Positions 1-9,105 are shown, numbered from the stretch's first letter. The stretch is 64,000 nt of DNA from Methanosphaera sp. (GCF_022768985.1 NZ_JALEKL010000001.1:1-64000), one strand, 5' to 3'. Notes: generated by a model from the sequence alone, not told the origin. Translations and numbers: made by a program.

Positions 1-200
1 ATAAATTTATTAATCATTTATGATTGATTTCTTTAATCTCCTCTCTTTTTTTATAGAACATGTCAGTTTATTTTTATAAACACAATATATTTTATTTTTT
101 AAATAACGATTATTTTTAGTTATTTTAGTTTTTTAATGATGTAATTTAAATTTTATGAATGATATAAATAATAATTAGATATAAGGATGTGAATTTTTTT
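1..200. other. AT-rich leader region upstream of argJ
   Basis: No gene is visible here. The stretch is very AT-rich and ends with the ribosome-binding sequence of argJ. A TATA-like run lies around 160-180 (ATGATATAAATAATAATTAG), consistent with an archaeal promoter, but no operator-like repeat stands out. Confidence 0.5.
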
Positions 201-1397
201 ATGAAAATTTTAGAAGACGGAATTTGTTCAATTAAAAGTATTAAAGTAAGTGGATACCGTGAAGGTAAATACGGTGTAATGGTAATTTATCATGAAAATT
301 CCACAGCAGCAGCAGTTTATACAAAAAATAAAGTATATGCTGCACCTATCGATGTTACACGAAAACATATTGCAGATGGAAATATCTCAGCAATTATTGT
401 AAATAGTGGAAATGCAAACTGTTACACAAAAGAGCAAGGTATTGAAAATGCAAATAAGATGGCAAAAATTGCAGCAGACTATCTTGACATAAAAGTTGAA
501 GATGTTGCTGTTGCATCAACTGGTGTTATTGGACGTCAAATGCCAATGGATATACTAGAGCCTATTGCAATAAAGTCACTTGAAAGTCTTGACAACAATC
601 GTGAAGTTGCAAATAATGCAGCTGATGCTATTCTTACAACAGATACAGTACGTAAAGAATGTGCAGTAGAAGGTCAACTTGAAGATGGTACTAAATTTAG
701 GGTAGCAGGATTATGTAAAGGATCAGGAATGATAGCACCTAATATGGGTACAATGCTTGGATTTATAACAACAGACCTTGAAGTACCAAGAGATCAACTT
801 GAAGCTATGCTACGTGAAAGTGTAAAACGTTCATTTAACATGGTAGTTGTAGATGGTGATCAAAGTACAAACGATACAGTAATATTAATGTCTACAAATG
901 AAGTTAAAGGAGAAGTTGATGATAACTTTAAAGAAGCACTAGACTATGTATGTCAAAGTCTTGCAAAACAAATTGCAAAAGATGGAGAAGGTGCAAAACA
1001 CTTCCTTGAAGTTGAATGTAGTGGAGCAAGAAGTGAAGATGATGCAATTACAGTAGCACGTAGTGTAGTATCATCAAGTCTTGTAAAATCAGCAATCTTT
1101 GGTGCAGATCCAAACTGGGGTCGTATCATTACAGCAATGGGATATTCAGGAGTAGATTTTGACCCTGATGAGGTAAGTATTTCACTAATAGCAGGTGAAA
1201 ATAAGGCTACAATTGTAGATTGTGGAGTTGTAATGACATATGAAGATCCTGCAATTCTTGAAAATGCTGAGGCAATAATGAAAAATAAGGACATCCGAAT
1301 AAATGTAAGTCTTAATGATGGAGATAGCACAGCTGTTGCTTATGGATGTGACCTAACATATGATTATGTTAAAATAAATGCTGAATATACAACATAA
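201..1397 (+). CDS. argJ: Bifunctional glutamate N-acetyltransferase / ornithine acetyltransferase ArgJ
   Basis: ArgJ transfers the acetyl group from N-acetylornithine to glutamate, which closes the acetyl cycle of arginine synthesis in the cytoplasm. The conserved self-cleavage region KGSGMIAPNMGTMLGF is present; the Thr of NMGTML (about residue 184) is the expected N-terminal nucleophile after autoproteolysis. The N-terminal AVYTKNKVYAAP and the SGNAN and TGVIG segments also fit the family, and about 398 residues is the usual length. An in-frame GTG at 189 could start the protein, but the AAGGATGTGA sequence is placed correctly only for the ATG at 201. It is followed 49 bp downstream by argB, and argC lies further on the same strand, so this is an arginine cluster. 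The family alone does not prove that the mono- or bifunctional form applies. Confidence 0.95.
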   Translation: MKILEDGICSIKSIKVSGYREGKYGVMVIYHENSTAAAVYTKNKVYAAPIDVTRKHIADGNISAIIVNSGNANCYTKEQGIENANKMAKIAADYLDIKVEDVAVASTGVIGRQMPMDILEPIAIKSLESLDNNREVANNAADAILTTDTVRKECAVEGQLEDGTKFRVAGLCKGSGMIAPNMGTMLGFITTDLEVPRDQLEAMLRESVKRSFNMVVVDGDQSTNDTVILMSTNEVKGEVDDNFKEALDYVCQSLAKQIAKDGEGAKHFLEVECSGARSEDDAITVARSVVSSSLVKSAIFGADPNWGRIITAMGYSGVDFDPDEVSISLIAGENKATIVDCGVVMTYEDPAILENAEAIMKNKDIRINVSLNDGDSTAVAYGCDLTYDYVKINAEYTT

Positions 1398-1446
1398 AAT
1401 AGATATACTAAGATTTTAAAATATAGATAAATGGAAATGATTTATA

Positions 1447-2343
1447 ATGGTAGATGAAGAACAAATAAATATTACAGATGTTTTAATAGAAGCATTACCA
1501 TACATTAAGAAGTTTCATGACAAGAAGATCATGATTAAGTATGGTGGACATGCAATGATTGATGAAAATGCTATGAGTTCAACAGCAAGAGACACAGTAC
1601 TTCTCAAATACGTTGGAATGCAACCTCTTGTTGTTCATGGTGGAGGACCTGAAATTTCAAGATCAATGGATAAAGTAGGAAAAGAACCTAAATTTATCAA
1701 TGGTCTAAGAGTTACAGATGCAGAAACCATGGATATTATTAAAATGGTACTTGTAGGAAAAATCAACACAGAAATCATGTCAAAAATATGTCTCCATGGT
1801 GGTAAAAGTCTTGGTATAACAGGTAAGGATTCATTCCTTGTTGAATCATCCAAGAAAGAACCAACAAAAGTTAAACATGACAATGGTGAAGTACTAGAAG
1901 TAGACCTTGGATATGTAGGAAAAATTGATAAAATTAACACAAAACTTGTTGATGATCTAACATCAAATGACTACATCCCTGTAATATCACCTATTGGTAT
2001 TGATAAGGAAGGTAATTCACTTAACTTAAATGCTGATACTGTTGCAGGTTCAATTGCATCAGCTATAGATGCAGAAAAACTCATAATTCTCACTGATGTT
2101 CCAGGACTTCTTGCAGATCCTGATGATCCTGAAAGTCTTATACGTCGTATAAGAACAGATGAACTTCGTGAACTAATAAAAGATGGTACAATTGCAGGTG
2201 GTATGATTCCAAAAATTGAAACATGTATTAATGCTGTTGAAAACGGTGTAAAAACAGCACATATTCTTGATGGAAGACTTAACCATTCAATACTTCTTGA
2301 AATCTTCACAAAACATGGAATTGGAACAATGGTACGAGAATAA
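1447..2343 (+). CDS. argB: Acetylglutamate kinase ArgB
   Basis: This is an amino acid kinase family enzyme that phosphorylates N-acetylglutamate, the second step of arginine synthesis. Visible motifs are the phosphate-binding KYGGHAM near residues 31-37, HGGGPEI near 64-70 (substrate-binding Gly loop), NLNADTVAG and the C-terminal GGMIPKIE segment. At 298 residues it is full length. It starts at an ATG preceded by GGAAATGAT and sits 49 bp after argJ, so co-transcription is likely. The gene ends in a G-rich then T-rich stretch that looks like a terminator, which would separate it from the RNase H gene that follows. Confidence 0.96.
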   Translation: MVDEEQINITDVLIEALPYIKKFHDKKIMIKYGGHAMIDENAMSSTARDTVLLKYVGMQPLVVHGGGPEISRSMDKVGKEPKFINGLRVTDAETMDIIKMVLVGKINTEIMSKICLHGGKSLGITGKDSFLVESSKKEPTKVKHDNGEVLEVDLGYVGKIDKINTKLVDDLTSNDYIPVISPIGIDKEGNSLNLNADTVAGSIASAIDAEKLIILTDVPGLLADPDDPESLIRRIRTDELRELIKDGTIAGGMIPKIETCINAVENGVKTAHILDGRLNHSILLEIFTKHGIGTMVRE

Positions 2344-2385
2344 AAAGGGGGGGATAAATTTACATCCTTTTTTTTACTTTCTTCT
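2341..2385 (+). terminator. Probable terminator after argB
   Basis: Immediately after the argB stop there is a G-run ending in GGAT, then ATCC followed by eight T. The short GGAT/ATCC stem and T-run look like an intrinsic-type end. A purine-rich G-run here is unlike the C-rich tracts seen after most other genes of this window. Confidence 0.4.
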
Positions 2386-2472
2386 CTTTTTTTAGATACT
2401 TACCTTTTTTTATGAAATACACACACTTTTTTTTATATAATTAAATAATTTTATTTTAATGGGAGCTAATTT

Positions 2473-3369
2473 ATGAAATCTGTCAAATTAAATGACTATG
2501 AAATTGAAAGATTTAACACACTTACAAAACATCTAAATCATCAAAAACCACACCAATATGAAGCAGTACGTATAAATGATGAAGGAATAGTACTAATACT
2601 GTATAATTCAGCAAAGCTAGTATATAATGAAAATAAAAAAACACTCGATATACTTAGTCTTATTTTAAATGAAAGACGCTACCTATGTAGTGATCCAAAA
2701 GTAACCACACCTAAAAATAAAACAAGCACACAAGATAATAAACTTAACATAGAAAACTACTCAAATACAATAGGATCTGATGAAACAGGAAAAGGTGAAT
2801 GGTATGGACCACTAGTTGTATGTGCTACCTCTACATCAAATCATGAAAATATACAACTTAGAAAAATTGGTGTAAAAGACAGCAAAAAACTATCAAAAAA
2901 TCAGATATTTACACTCTATCATGAAATTGAAAAAATAGGCATAAACTATGAACTAATAGCACTAAAGCCCTTCAGCTACAACAAGTTATATAATAAATTT
3001 AAATCCGAGGGAAAAAACCTTAATCATATGCTTGCACATATTCACTCAAAATGTATAACACAACTACTAGCTAAAATGGAAAATACAGACAACACACTAG
3101 TTATTGTTGATAAATTTGACTACAAAAAGATGAATGACTATCTTAATGTAGATGATAAAATAAATGTAGTGCAACAATCAAATGCTGAAAGATACACACC
3201 AGTTGCAGCTGCAAGTATAATTGCAAAATATCATTATGAGAAAATTTTAAAACAATTAGATGAAAGATATAATATTAACATAAAAAAACAACAACCTAAA
3301 GATATAAATAAGGAAATATTAGATAAAGTAGCAAAGACACATTTTAAAAACGTTGCAAAATATCTATAA
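2473..3369 (+). CDS. rnhC: Ribonuclease HIII-type protein
   Basis: The protein is expected to cut the RNA strand of RNA/DNA hybrids. Its catalytic core starts at GSDETGKGEWYGPLVV (residues 101-116, acidic pair D103-E104), followed by KDSKKL (D136), VIVDKFD (D213) and NAERYTPVAAASIIAKY near 237-253, all typical of the RNase HII/HIII fold. The GKGEWYGPL version of the motif and the roughly 90-residue N-terminal extension, which would be the TBP-like substrate-binding domain, fit RNase HIII better than the RNase HII normal in archaea. It lies between argB and argC on the same strand with its own GGGAG ribosome-binding site. Transfer from a bacterium such as a gut Firmicute is an inference. Confidence 0.85.
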   Translation: MKSVKLNDYEIERFNTLTKHLNHQKPHQYEAVRINDEGIVLILYNSAKLVYNENKKTLDILSLILNERRYLCSDPKVTTPKNKTSTQDNKLNIENYSNTIGSDETGKGEWYGPLVVCATSTSNHENIQLRKIGVKDSKKLSKNQIFTLYHEIEKIGINYELIALKPFSYNKLYNKFKSEGKNLNHMLAHIHSKCITQLLAKMENTDNTLVIVDKFDYKKMNDYLNVDDKINVVQQSNAERYTPVAAASIIAKYHYEKILKQLDERYNINIKKQQPKDINKEILDKVAKTHFKNVAKYL

Positions 3370-3432
3370 ATATGGGAATTTTATGTAATAAATTTAAATA
3401 GAAAAAAAACTATAAGTGGAGAATTAATAATT

Positions 3433-4458
3433 ATGAGTAAAATTGATGTAGCAATCATAGGAGCAAGTGGATATACAGGTGGAGAACTAATGAGACTACT
3501 CATCAACCACCCAAAAGTAAACATAAAATATGTTACAAGCCGTAAAAATGAAGGAGTAGATGTATCAGCACTACATCCAAACCTAGAAGATGTAGACCTA
3601 CAATTTTCAAATCCAGAACCAACACAGGTAGATGCAGATGTAGTTTTCAGTGCACTTCCACATGGAGCATCAATGAAGCTTGTACCACAATTTTTAGATA
3701 ATGGATCAAAAGTAATAGATCTAAGTGGAGATTTCAGATTTTCAGATCCAAAAGTATATGAAAAATGGTACAATATAGAACATATCCACCCAGAACTTGA
3801 AGCTGTATTTGGACTTCCAGAAATAAACCGTGAACTAATAAAAGATGCAGACTTAATTGCAAATCCTGGATGTTTCCCAACAGGTGCAATACTATCAAGT
3901 CTACCAATAGTAGAAAATGAATTAGTAGACAGAATTGTAATTGACAGTAAAACAGGAGTAAGTGGAGCAGGAGTAAATCCATCACAAACCACACACTATC
4001 CTGTATGTGCAGATAACATAAAACCATATGCTATTGCAAGTCACAGACACACACCAGAAATACGTGAACAACTTCATAACTTTGGAAGTGGAGATGTAAA
4101 AGTATCATTTACACCACACCTTGTACCTGTAACACGTGGAATACTAACAACAAATCACAGCTTCCTTAAAGATGATGTATCAGCAGAAGATGTATACAAC
4201 TTATATGCTGAATACTATAAAGATGAACCATTCACACAAGTACTTAAAGATAATAAACTTCCACTACTTGCAAGTGTACGTGGATCAAACAACTGCCAAA
4301 TAGGTGCAATAAGTGTTGATGATGTAGGACAACTTGTAGTAATAGCAGCAATAGATAACCTTGTAAAAGGAGCATCAGGACAGGCAATACAAAACATGAA
4401 CATCATGTTTGGCTTTGATGAAAAAGATGGACTTAGAAATGCTGGACTATTCCCATAA
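3433..4458 (+). CDS. argC: N-acetyl-gamma-glutamyl-phosphate reductase ArgC
   Basis: ArgC reduces N-acetylglutamyl-phosphate to the semialdehyde with NADPH, the third step of arginine synthesis. The N-terminal nucleotide-binding loop GASGYTGGEL is at residues 10-19, the catalytic Cys is C147 in NPGCFPTGA, and the HRHTPE segment near residue 203 supplies the conserved His. The length of 341 residues is normal for the type 1 family. The start ATG follows GTGGAG. It is 63 bp downstream of the RNase HIII gene and 66 bp upstream of the flavodoxin genes, so it may be cotranscribed with either. Confidence 0.96.
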   Translation: MSKIDVAIIGASGYTGGELMRLLINHPKVNIKYVTSRKNEGVDVSALHPNLEDVDLQFSNPEPTQVDADVVFSALPHGASMKLVPQFLDNGSKVIDLSGDFRFSDPKVYEKWYNIEHIHPELEAVFGLPEINRELIKDADLIANPGCFPTGAILSSLPIVENELVDRIVIDSKTGVSGAGVNPSQTTHYPVCADNIKPYAIASHRHTPEIREQLHNFGSGDVKVSFTPHLVPVTRGILTTNHSFLKDDVSAEDVYNLYAEYYKDEPFTQVLKDNKLPLLASVRGSNNCQIGAISVDDVGQLVVIAAIDNLVKGASGQAIQNMNIMFGFDEKDGLRNAGLFP

Positions 4459-4524
4459 ATTAAATAAAAGTAGATATACTATAAATACTAACTATAATAA
4501 TAATTAATGGGGAGATGAAATGTT

Positions 4525-4986
4525 ATGACAGACTTAGTAGTTTATTATTCAAGAACACAACAAACAGAAATTGTAGCACAAACAATATCTGATGAACTTG
4601 GTGCAAAACTCATAGAAGTTAAAGATCAAAAAAATAGGGATGGATCTATAATGTATATGAAAGCAGCAGTAGATGCAATGAGAAATGCAGATACAGATAT
4701 TAAATATGATGATGTAAATCTAGCAGACTACGAGACAATCTACATTGGAGGTCCTGTATGGGCATCAAAACCTACACCTGCTGTGCGAAAATTTATAGCA
4801 GAAAATGATTTTACAGATTGTAATGTTATAACATTTGCAACAATGATGTCAAGTGGAGATAAGCCAACACTTGATATTATGAATTCTGAAATTAAGGCAA
4901 AAGGTGGAAATATTCTCAGATCATTTGCTATTGCAACAAAAGATACTGATGTTAAAAAATTAACACTTGATGCACTAAGAAAATAA
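4525..4986 (+). CDS. Flavodoxin-family protein
   Basis: This is a small FMN-binding electron carrier or oxidoreductase. The N-terminal VVYYSRTQQTEIVAQ is the phosphate-binding loop of flavodoxins, and YIGGPVWASKPTP near residue 72 is the isoalloxazine-binding loop. It is 153 residues, a single flavodoxin domain with no extra parts. It is followed 11 bp later by a second, related flavodoxin-like gene, so the two probably arose by duplication and are cotranscribed. The redox partner cannot be told from sequence. Confidence 0.85.
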   Translation: MTDLVVYYSRTQQTEIVAQTISDELGAKLIEVKDQKNRDGSIMYMKAAVDAMRNADTDIKYDDVNLADYETIYIGGPVWASKPTPAVRKFIAENDFTDCNVITFATMMSSGDKPTLDIMNSEIKAKGGNILRSFAIATKDTDVKKLTLDALRK

Positions 4987-5006
4987 GTAAAAGGGGGATG
5001 TTATTG

Positions 5007-5474
5007 GTGTCTGAGGCTATAATTTATTATTCAAGAACTGGAAAAACACGATATGTTGCACGTCAAATAGCAAAAAAGGTAGGTGCTGATGAATTTGAGA
5101 TAAATGATCTAACAATACGTTCAGGACTATCTGCATATATCAGCTTTGCATTTGATAAAATTGTACAAAATAGGACAAAGATTGAACCTGAAAGTGTTGA
5201 TCTTACAGGTTATGATAAGATATATATTGGATCACCAGTATGGGGTGCTGATATTGCACCTGCAATCTATGAAATAATAGATAATACAGATTTTAAGGGT
5301 AAGGATGTTGTTGTATTTACAACATTTAAGAAATCTGGTGCTGAAAGATCACTGTCAATATTAACAAATCTTATACAACTTAAAGGTGCAAATGTTATTA
5401 AGGCATTTTCTATATCATCAGAAGATCTTGATGAATTTATGGAAAATACAAAAATTGCCGTATCAAAACTATAA
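5007..5474 (+). CDS. Flavodoxin-family protein, second copy
   Basis: This paralogue of the preceding gene has the phosphate loop IIYYSRTGKTRYVARQ at its start and YIGSPVWGADIAP as the second flavin loop. The preferred start is the GTG at 5007, because the GGGGGATG ribosome-binding sequence lies 6-7 nt before it. An ATG at 4998 overlaps that sequence and is less likely. The protein of about 155 residues is a complete flavodoxin domain. A pyrimidine/purine-rich termination zone (5500-5540) separates it from the convergent Mur ligase gene. Confidence 0.83.
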   Translation: MSEAIIYYSRTGKTRYVARQIAKKVGADEFEINDLTIRSGLSAYISFAFDKIVQNRTKIEPESVDLTGYDKIYIGSPVWGADIAPAIYEIIDNTDFKGKDVVVFTTFKKSGAERSLSILTNLIQLKGANVIKAFSISSEDLDEFMENTKIAVSKL

Positions 5475-5543
5475 AAAAATAAGTATAAAATTAAAAATAA
5501 AAAGAGAGTTGTAATAGGGAAGGAGAGGAAAAATAGAAAGACT

Positions 5544-6971
5544 TTATTGTTTTTTAAGTCTGTTTTTTACTTCATCCCATACAACTTGTTCTTCTCCACA
5601 CCCTGTAACAATTACATATTCATATTCTGATTTTTTAATTAAATCTATAATTGCATCAACTCTTTTTTCAAAGTCATATTCAACAGATGTGAAATCACAA
5701 TTAAGTCCAGTTTTTTCTATTTCATCATAGTATTTGCGTGCTGCATCAGTTGATACACGACCTGGCATTACACTAATATGTGTTGGTTTTGAATTTTTAA
5801 TTACATGCATGTGATCTTTAAAGATTTCTTCTTCATTTTCATCTGCTGTTGTATAGATAAATTCAAAGTCATTACCATTTATGATTTGTTTCATAAAGTT
5901 TACATTTGCATTAAGTGCATCTCCATTGTCTCCCTGTCCAATTCCCACTTTTTTATTTGCAAGTTCCACTACTTCAAATCTTCCAGGAGGTAGGATACTG
6001 AAACTTAATGAATCAAAATAACTTTCAAGGTCATCTTTTAGTTGATCAACTCTGCTTGTAAATGCAGCATAGGCTGTTGTTGCTGCTAGTACATTGTATA
6101 TATTGTATGTTCCAAAGAGTGGTAGTTTATATTCTACATCTACACTGATTTTATCATCAAGTGTTCTGTTATAAACTTCTCCTTCTATTTTTATGTTCAT
6201 GTTTGTGGTTGTAATTTCAACACTTGTTACTTTTATGTCAGGTTCAACTCTTCTAAATCCACATTCACATGAGTATTTACCTCTTTGATTCATAAAGTTA
6301 TGTGTATATGTTAAGGGTTTGTCACAATATGGACATGCTACATCACCAATTGATTCATCAGTTATGTTATCTACATCAAATCCATAATATATTACATGAT
6401 TTTCATCTTTTTGTCTTTCACATCCAATATATGTTGTATTTGGATCATCAGCATTTGTAATAATAATGCCACCATGCATTCCCTCAGAGAGCATATTTTT
6501 AGCTTTCACATAGTCTTTAAATAACTTTTTAACACCAAGAACCTGTGTATGTTCACGTGAAATATTTGTATATATAACACCCATAGGTTTTACTTGACTT
6601 TGAACATTTTGTGGCTGTCCATGTTCAATATCACGTATACCATATTCAAATATTCCAATGTCAGATTTCTTAGCAAGTATAGCTGTAGTAAGTGCATAGA
6701 TTGTATTGTTATCCACACTTTTTGTTATGTCATAGAATCTATTAAAAAGTTCAATAATCATGGTGGTAGTTGTTGTTTTACCATTTGTACCTGTAATAAG
6801 AATTGATCCATCCCTGATTTGATCTTTAATGAGCATGTTAAGATTTTCAACTCCCATATTTTTAAGGTATAAATACCCAGGATATGCTTTTCCACCTGTA
6901 GGCATAACTTTTAATACTAGATATGTTAATTTCCCAATTAACTTTGATATACTATATTTTAGATTTGCCAA
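5544..6971 (-). CDS. MurT-like Mur ligase family protein with zinc ribbon (DUF1727)
   Basis: This is an ATP-dependent amide ligase of the Mur family. The P-loop GTNGKTT is at residues 61-67, and NADDPNT near 173-179 and GRFEV near 330 are Mur-type motifs. Inserted in the central domain is a four-Cys zinc ribbon (C213, C216, C235, C237), which is a hallmark of MurT, the partner of GatD in amidating the glutamate of bacterial lipid II. The C-terminal segment resembles DUF1727. No GatD-like glutamine amidotransferase gene is adjacent. In Methanobacteriales such ligases are linked to pseudomurein peptide assembly, so a role in the cell wall is likely, but the actual substrate is inferred. It is 475 residues, full length, and lies 200 bp downstream of a minus-strand gene group. 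Confidence 0.8.
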   Translation of the reverse strand: MANLKYSISKLIGKLTYLVLKVMPTGGKAYPGYLYLKNMGVENLNMLIKDQIRDGSILITGTNGKTTTTTMIIELFNRFYDITKSVDNNTIYALTTAILAKKSDIGIFEYGIRDIEHGQPQNVQSQVKPMGVIYTNISREHTQVLGVKKLFKDYVKAKNMLSEGMHGGIIITNADDPNTTYIGCERQKDENHVIYYGFDVDNITDESIGDVACPYCDKPLTYTHNFMNQRGKYSCECGFRRVEPDIKVTSVEITTTNMNIKIEGEVYNRTLDDKISVDVEYKLPLFGTYNIYNVLAATTAYAAFTSRVDQLKDDLESYFDSLSFSILPPGRFEVVELANKKVGIGQGDNGDALNANVNFMKQIINGNDFEFIYTTADENEEEIFKDHMHVIKNSKPTHISVMPGRVSTDAARKYYDEIEKTGLNCDFTSVEYDFEKRVDAIIDLIKKSEYEYVIVTGCGEEQVVWDEVKNRLKKQ

Positions 6972-7118
6972 ACCATTAGTCCTCCTTTAAATTTGGTTTG
7001 CTTATTTTTTTTTGTGTTAAAATAAAAAAATTATATTATAATTATATCTATCTATTTTTATTAATATATGTAATCTAATCATTTATTATTTAAAAAATAG
7101 AGTTTTAAAAAGAATAAT

Positions 7119-7149
7119 GGAAATCACATCAATTAAATGCGATTTTTCC
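7119..7149 (-). terminator. Hairpin downstream of the RNA-binding protein gene
   Basis: An imperfect inverted repeat (GGAAATCaCAT ... ATGcGATTTttCC on the plus strand) lies about 25 bp past the stop of the minus-strand gene ending at 7174. On the minus strand it is followed by ATTATTCTTTTT. It looks like a terminator and would separate that gene group from the MurT-like gene. Confidence 0.45.
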
Positions 7150-7173
7150 ATATGTAATTTTTCTCAAAGGTGG

Positions 7174-7593
7174 TTAGGTGATGATCCAATTGATAACATC
7201 ATCTGGTGAATCTGTTACTATTTCAACTTCAATATCTCCAAGTACAGAGAGATCCTCATCTGACATATTAAAATGATTATTATATGCTGATTGTTTATTT
7301 ATATAAAACTTAATTGTATCATCATTGGTATTGGATCTTAATATAAGACGTGCAAGATCTACTGAATCTGTTGATTTGATAAGCTCAGATATTCTAGTAA
7401 GTAGTGTTATATCACCACATGCACATAGTATATCATCGTTTAACTTGTTTATTTCCAGGTCGTCTTGGCTCATATTTCTTATACTGCTTTCTACCTTTTT
7501 TTGGCTTTCTGTTTTGTTTAGCTTTGCCCTTAGGCTTACCTTTGCCTTTAGGCTTGATTTTTCGTTGTTGTTGATTTTTAGGTTTGATTTCAT
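7174..7593 (-). CDS. RNA-binding protein of the COG1325 / DUF54 family
   Basis: The C-terminal two thirds fit the archaeal COG1325 family, thought to bind RNA and to be linked to the exosome: a Leu-rich helix, LARLILRSN, the core FYINKQSAYNNHFN and the LGDIEVEIVT ending. The N-terminal VSLRAKLNKTESQKKVESSIRNM matches the usual opening strand and helix of the family (normally NKTEDxEKV), so the long reading frame from 7593 appears genuine. This means that its first 53 or so codons overlap the 3' end of the upstream kinase-like gene in another frame. No convincing ribosome-binding site precedes the ATG, so translation may be coupled to the upstream gene. A later Met (residue 41) would cut into the conserved part. 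Confidence 0.72.
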   Translation of the reverse strand: MKSNLKINNNEKSSLKAKVSLRAKLNKTESQKKVESSIRNMSQDDLEINKLNDDILCACGDITLLTRISELIKSTDSVDLARLILRSNTNDDTIKFYINKQSAYNNHFNMSDEDLSVLGDIEVEIVTDSPDDVINWIIT

Positions 7594-8197
7594 TTACAAT
7601 CAGTGCTCTCACATTATTTTTAAATACTTGTATTGGTCCTTCATTTATAAGCATGTAATCGGCAAGTGCAATAACTTCACCAATTCCAAATTTAAGTTCA
7701 CGTCTGTCTCTTTCAAGGAAGTCTTTATATTCTGCTGAATCATCACTTCTTTTACGACGTTTTAGTCTGTTAAATCTTGCCTCTGGATTTGAATGTATAG
7801 CTATTACTTTGAAGTTTTTAAAGAATTTCTTAAAATACTTAACTTCCTGTGGACTTCTAATTCCTTCTATCATATAGACGTCTTGTTCTATCTTTTTATA
7901 CTTTCTTGGAGCTTTGTTTTTATTTTTATTATGGATCTTTTTAACCTGTGTTTTCTTACGATATCTACTGTTTTTTGCATGGGTTTGTATATGTTTAACA
8001 CACCTGTCTGCTACAACATTATTTCCATACTTTTTTCGTAAATTCACAGCAGCAGTTCCAGGTGAACAATTTCTTAGCTCAGCTTCTTTACGTATTACAT
8101 CACCCATACTTATTGTATAGATATTTTCTTTTTTTGCTATACGTGAGATTATACTCTTTCCTGAACCTGGCAAGCCTGTTATTCCATATACCTTCAC
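7433..8197 (-). CDS. UPF0200 / dephospho-CoA kinase-like P-loop protein with basic tail
   Basis: The protein is a small P-loop NTPase. The Walker A loop GLPGSGKS is at residues 8-15, SMGDVIRKEA at 30-39 and EGIRSPQEV at 111-119, matching archaeal UPF0200 proteins related to adenylate and dephospho-CoA kinases; the substrate is not established. Two features are unusual: a Lys/Arg/Asn-rich insertion at about residues 76-103, and a very basic C-terminal tail from residue 207 (repeats such as KPKGKGKPKGKAK). The tail is encoded in DNA that also codes for the N-terminus of the next gene, so it may be an extension created by loss of an earlier stop codon. The gene starts 17 bp after the phosphopantothenate synthetase gene, suggesting one operon. 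Confidence 0.78.
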   Translation of the reverse strand: MKVYGITGLPGSGKSIISRIAKKENIYTISMGDVIRKEAELRNCSPGTAAVNLRKKYGNNVVADRCVKHIQTHAKNSRYRKKTQVKKIHNKNKNKAPRKYKKIEQDVYMIEGIRSPQEVKYFKKFFKNFKVIAIHSNPEARFNRLKRRKRSDDSAEYKDFLERDRRELKFGIGEVIALADYMLINEGPIQVFKNNVRALIVNEIKPKNQQQRKIKPKGKGKPKGKAKQNRKPKKGRKQYKKYEPRRPGNKQVKR

Positions 8198-8214
8198 TTA
8201 ATAAACTCTCCCAT

Positions 8215-8958
8215 CTAGTTAAATCTTGTAATTATATCATCTATTGCATTTTTAAGGTTATCTTTGTTGTTAAATGAATCAATTTTCATCTGTAGTTCTT
8301 CTTTATCCATATCCATGTATTTTTCAACTGCACTTATTAGTTGTGGCATTACACGTACAATGTTATCTACAATTGTTACTGTTGATGTTTGTGCAGTTCT
8401 TGAAAGTGGGTTAAGATCAACACTTATTGTTGTTTTATGATTGTTAATTGTTAATTTTTCTGCACGATCTCCATCTTCAAGTGGTATAAATATAACATCT
8501 GCCTTACTTATTCCATCAATACTTACAGGTGATCTTGGACCATTAAGATCTGGAGTATCAATAAATTCATCATCATTTGTTCCAAGAATCTTTTTAACAC
8601 CAAGATCTTCATAAACTTTTGAGATGTTTGCTACTCTTTCATCAGTTCTGTAATAGAGGTTAATTTCAACAGGTATGTCAAGTAGATTTGCAAGTTTTGC
8701 AACATCCTCTGCAACAAGTGCTGTTGTATTACCATTAACAGATAGTACAGCATTCTCAGCACACAATAGGTAGCATGCAGCTGCATCTATTGTATTTTTT
8801 GAATTTTCTGTGGTTTTCTCACCTATTAGGTAGTCAAATGTTTCACCACGTCCATGTGCTATCATACCTGAATCTGCAAGTATTCCATTTTTATGTGCGT
8901 CTACTATTTTTTCACGATAAACTAATGATTTGTATCTTGGATGATCTTTATTTAACAT
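8215..8958 (-). CDS. 4-phosphopantoate--beta-alanine ligase (archaeal phosphopantothenate synthetase)
   Basis: This enzyme joins 4-phosphopantoate and beta-alanine using ATP, in the archaeal version of coenzyme A biosynthesis (COG1701, DUF137). Supporting segments are HPRYKSLVYREKIVDAHKNG at the N-terminus, ADSGMIAHGRGE, the SVNGNTTALV loop and the C-terminal SVDLNPLSRTAQTSTVTIVDN. At 247 residues it has the normal length. It is the first gene of a minus-strand group with the UPF0200 protein and the RNA-binding protein. The neighbouring dephospho-CoA-kinase-like protein would fit a CoA theme, although UPF0200 is not proven to be a CoA enzyme. Confidence 0.9.
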   Translation of the reverse strand: MLNKDHPRYKSLVYREKIVDAHKNGILADSGMIAHGRGETFDYLIGEKTTENSKNTIDAAACYLLCAENAVLSVNGNTTALVAEDVAKLANLLDIPVEINLYYRTDERVANISKVYEDLGVKKILGTNDDEFIDTPDLNGPRSPVSIDGISKADVIFIPLEDGDRAEKLTINNHKTTISVDLNPLSRTAQTSTVTIVDNIVRVMPQLISAVEKYMDMDKEELQMKIDSFNNKDNLKNAIDDIITRFN

Positions 8959-9105
8959 ATATTATAAAATAAGTTTTTTTTAATATTTAGAATTTACTTT
9001 AAATTTAATATTTTTAGAGAAATTTTAGTAATAAAAAGAGATATTTAATTTTAAAAAAATAAAATAAGAAAAGGTGGTGATGTGAAAAGATTGAAAGATC
9101 AATAT

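Noticed and set aside
953-1330. Antisense frame within argJ
   Set aside because: It is a shadow of the argJ coding frame caused by the codon usage, with no ribosome-binding site and no family.
7085-7160. A 21-codon frame on the minus strand after the RNA-binding protein gene
   Set aside because: It overlaps the terminator-like hairpin and has no ribosome-binding site.
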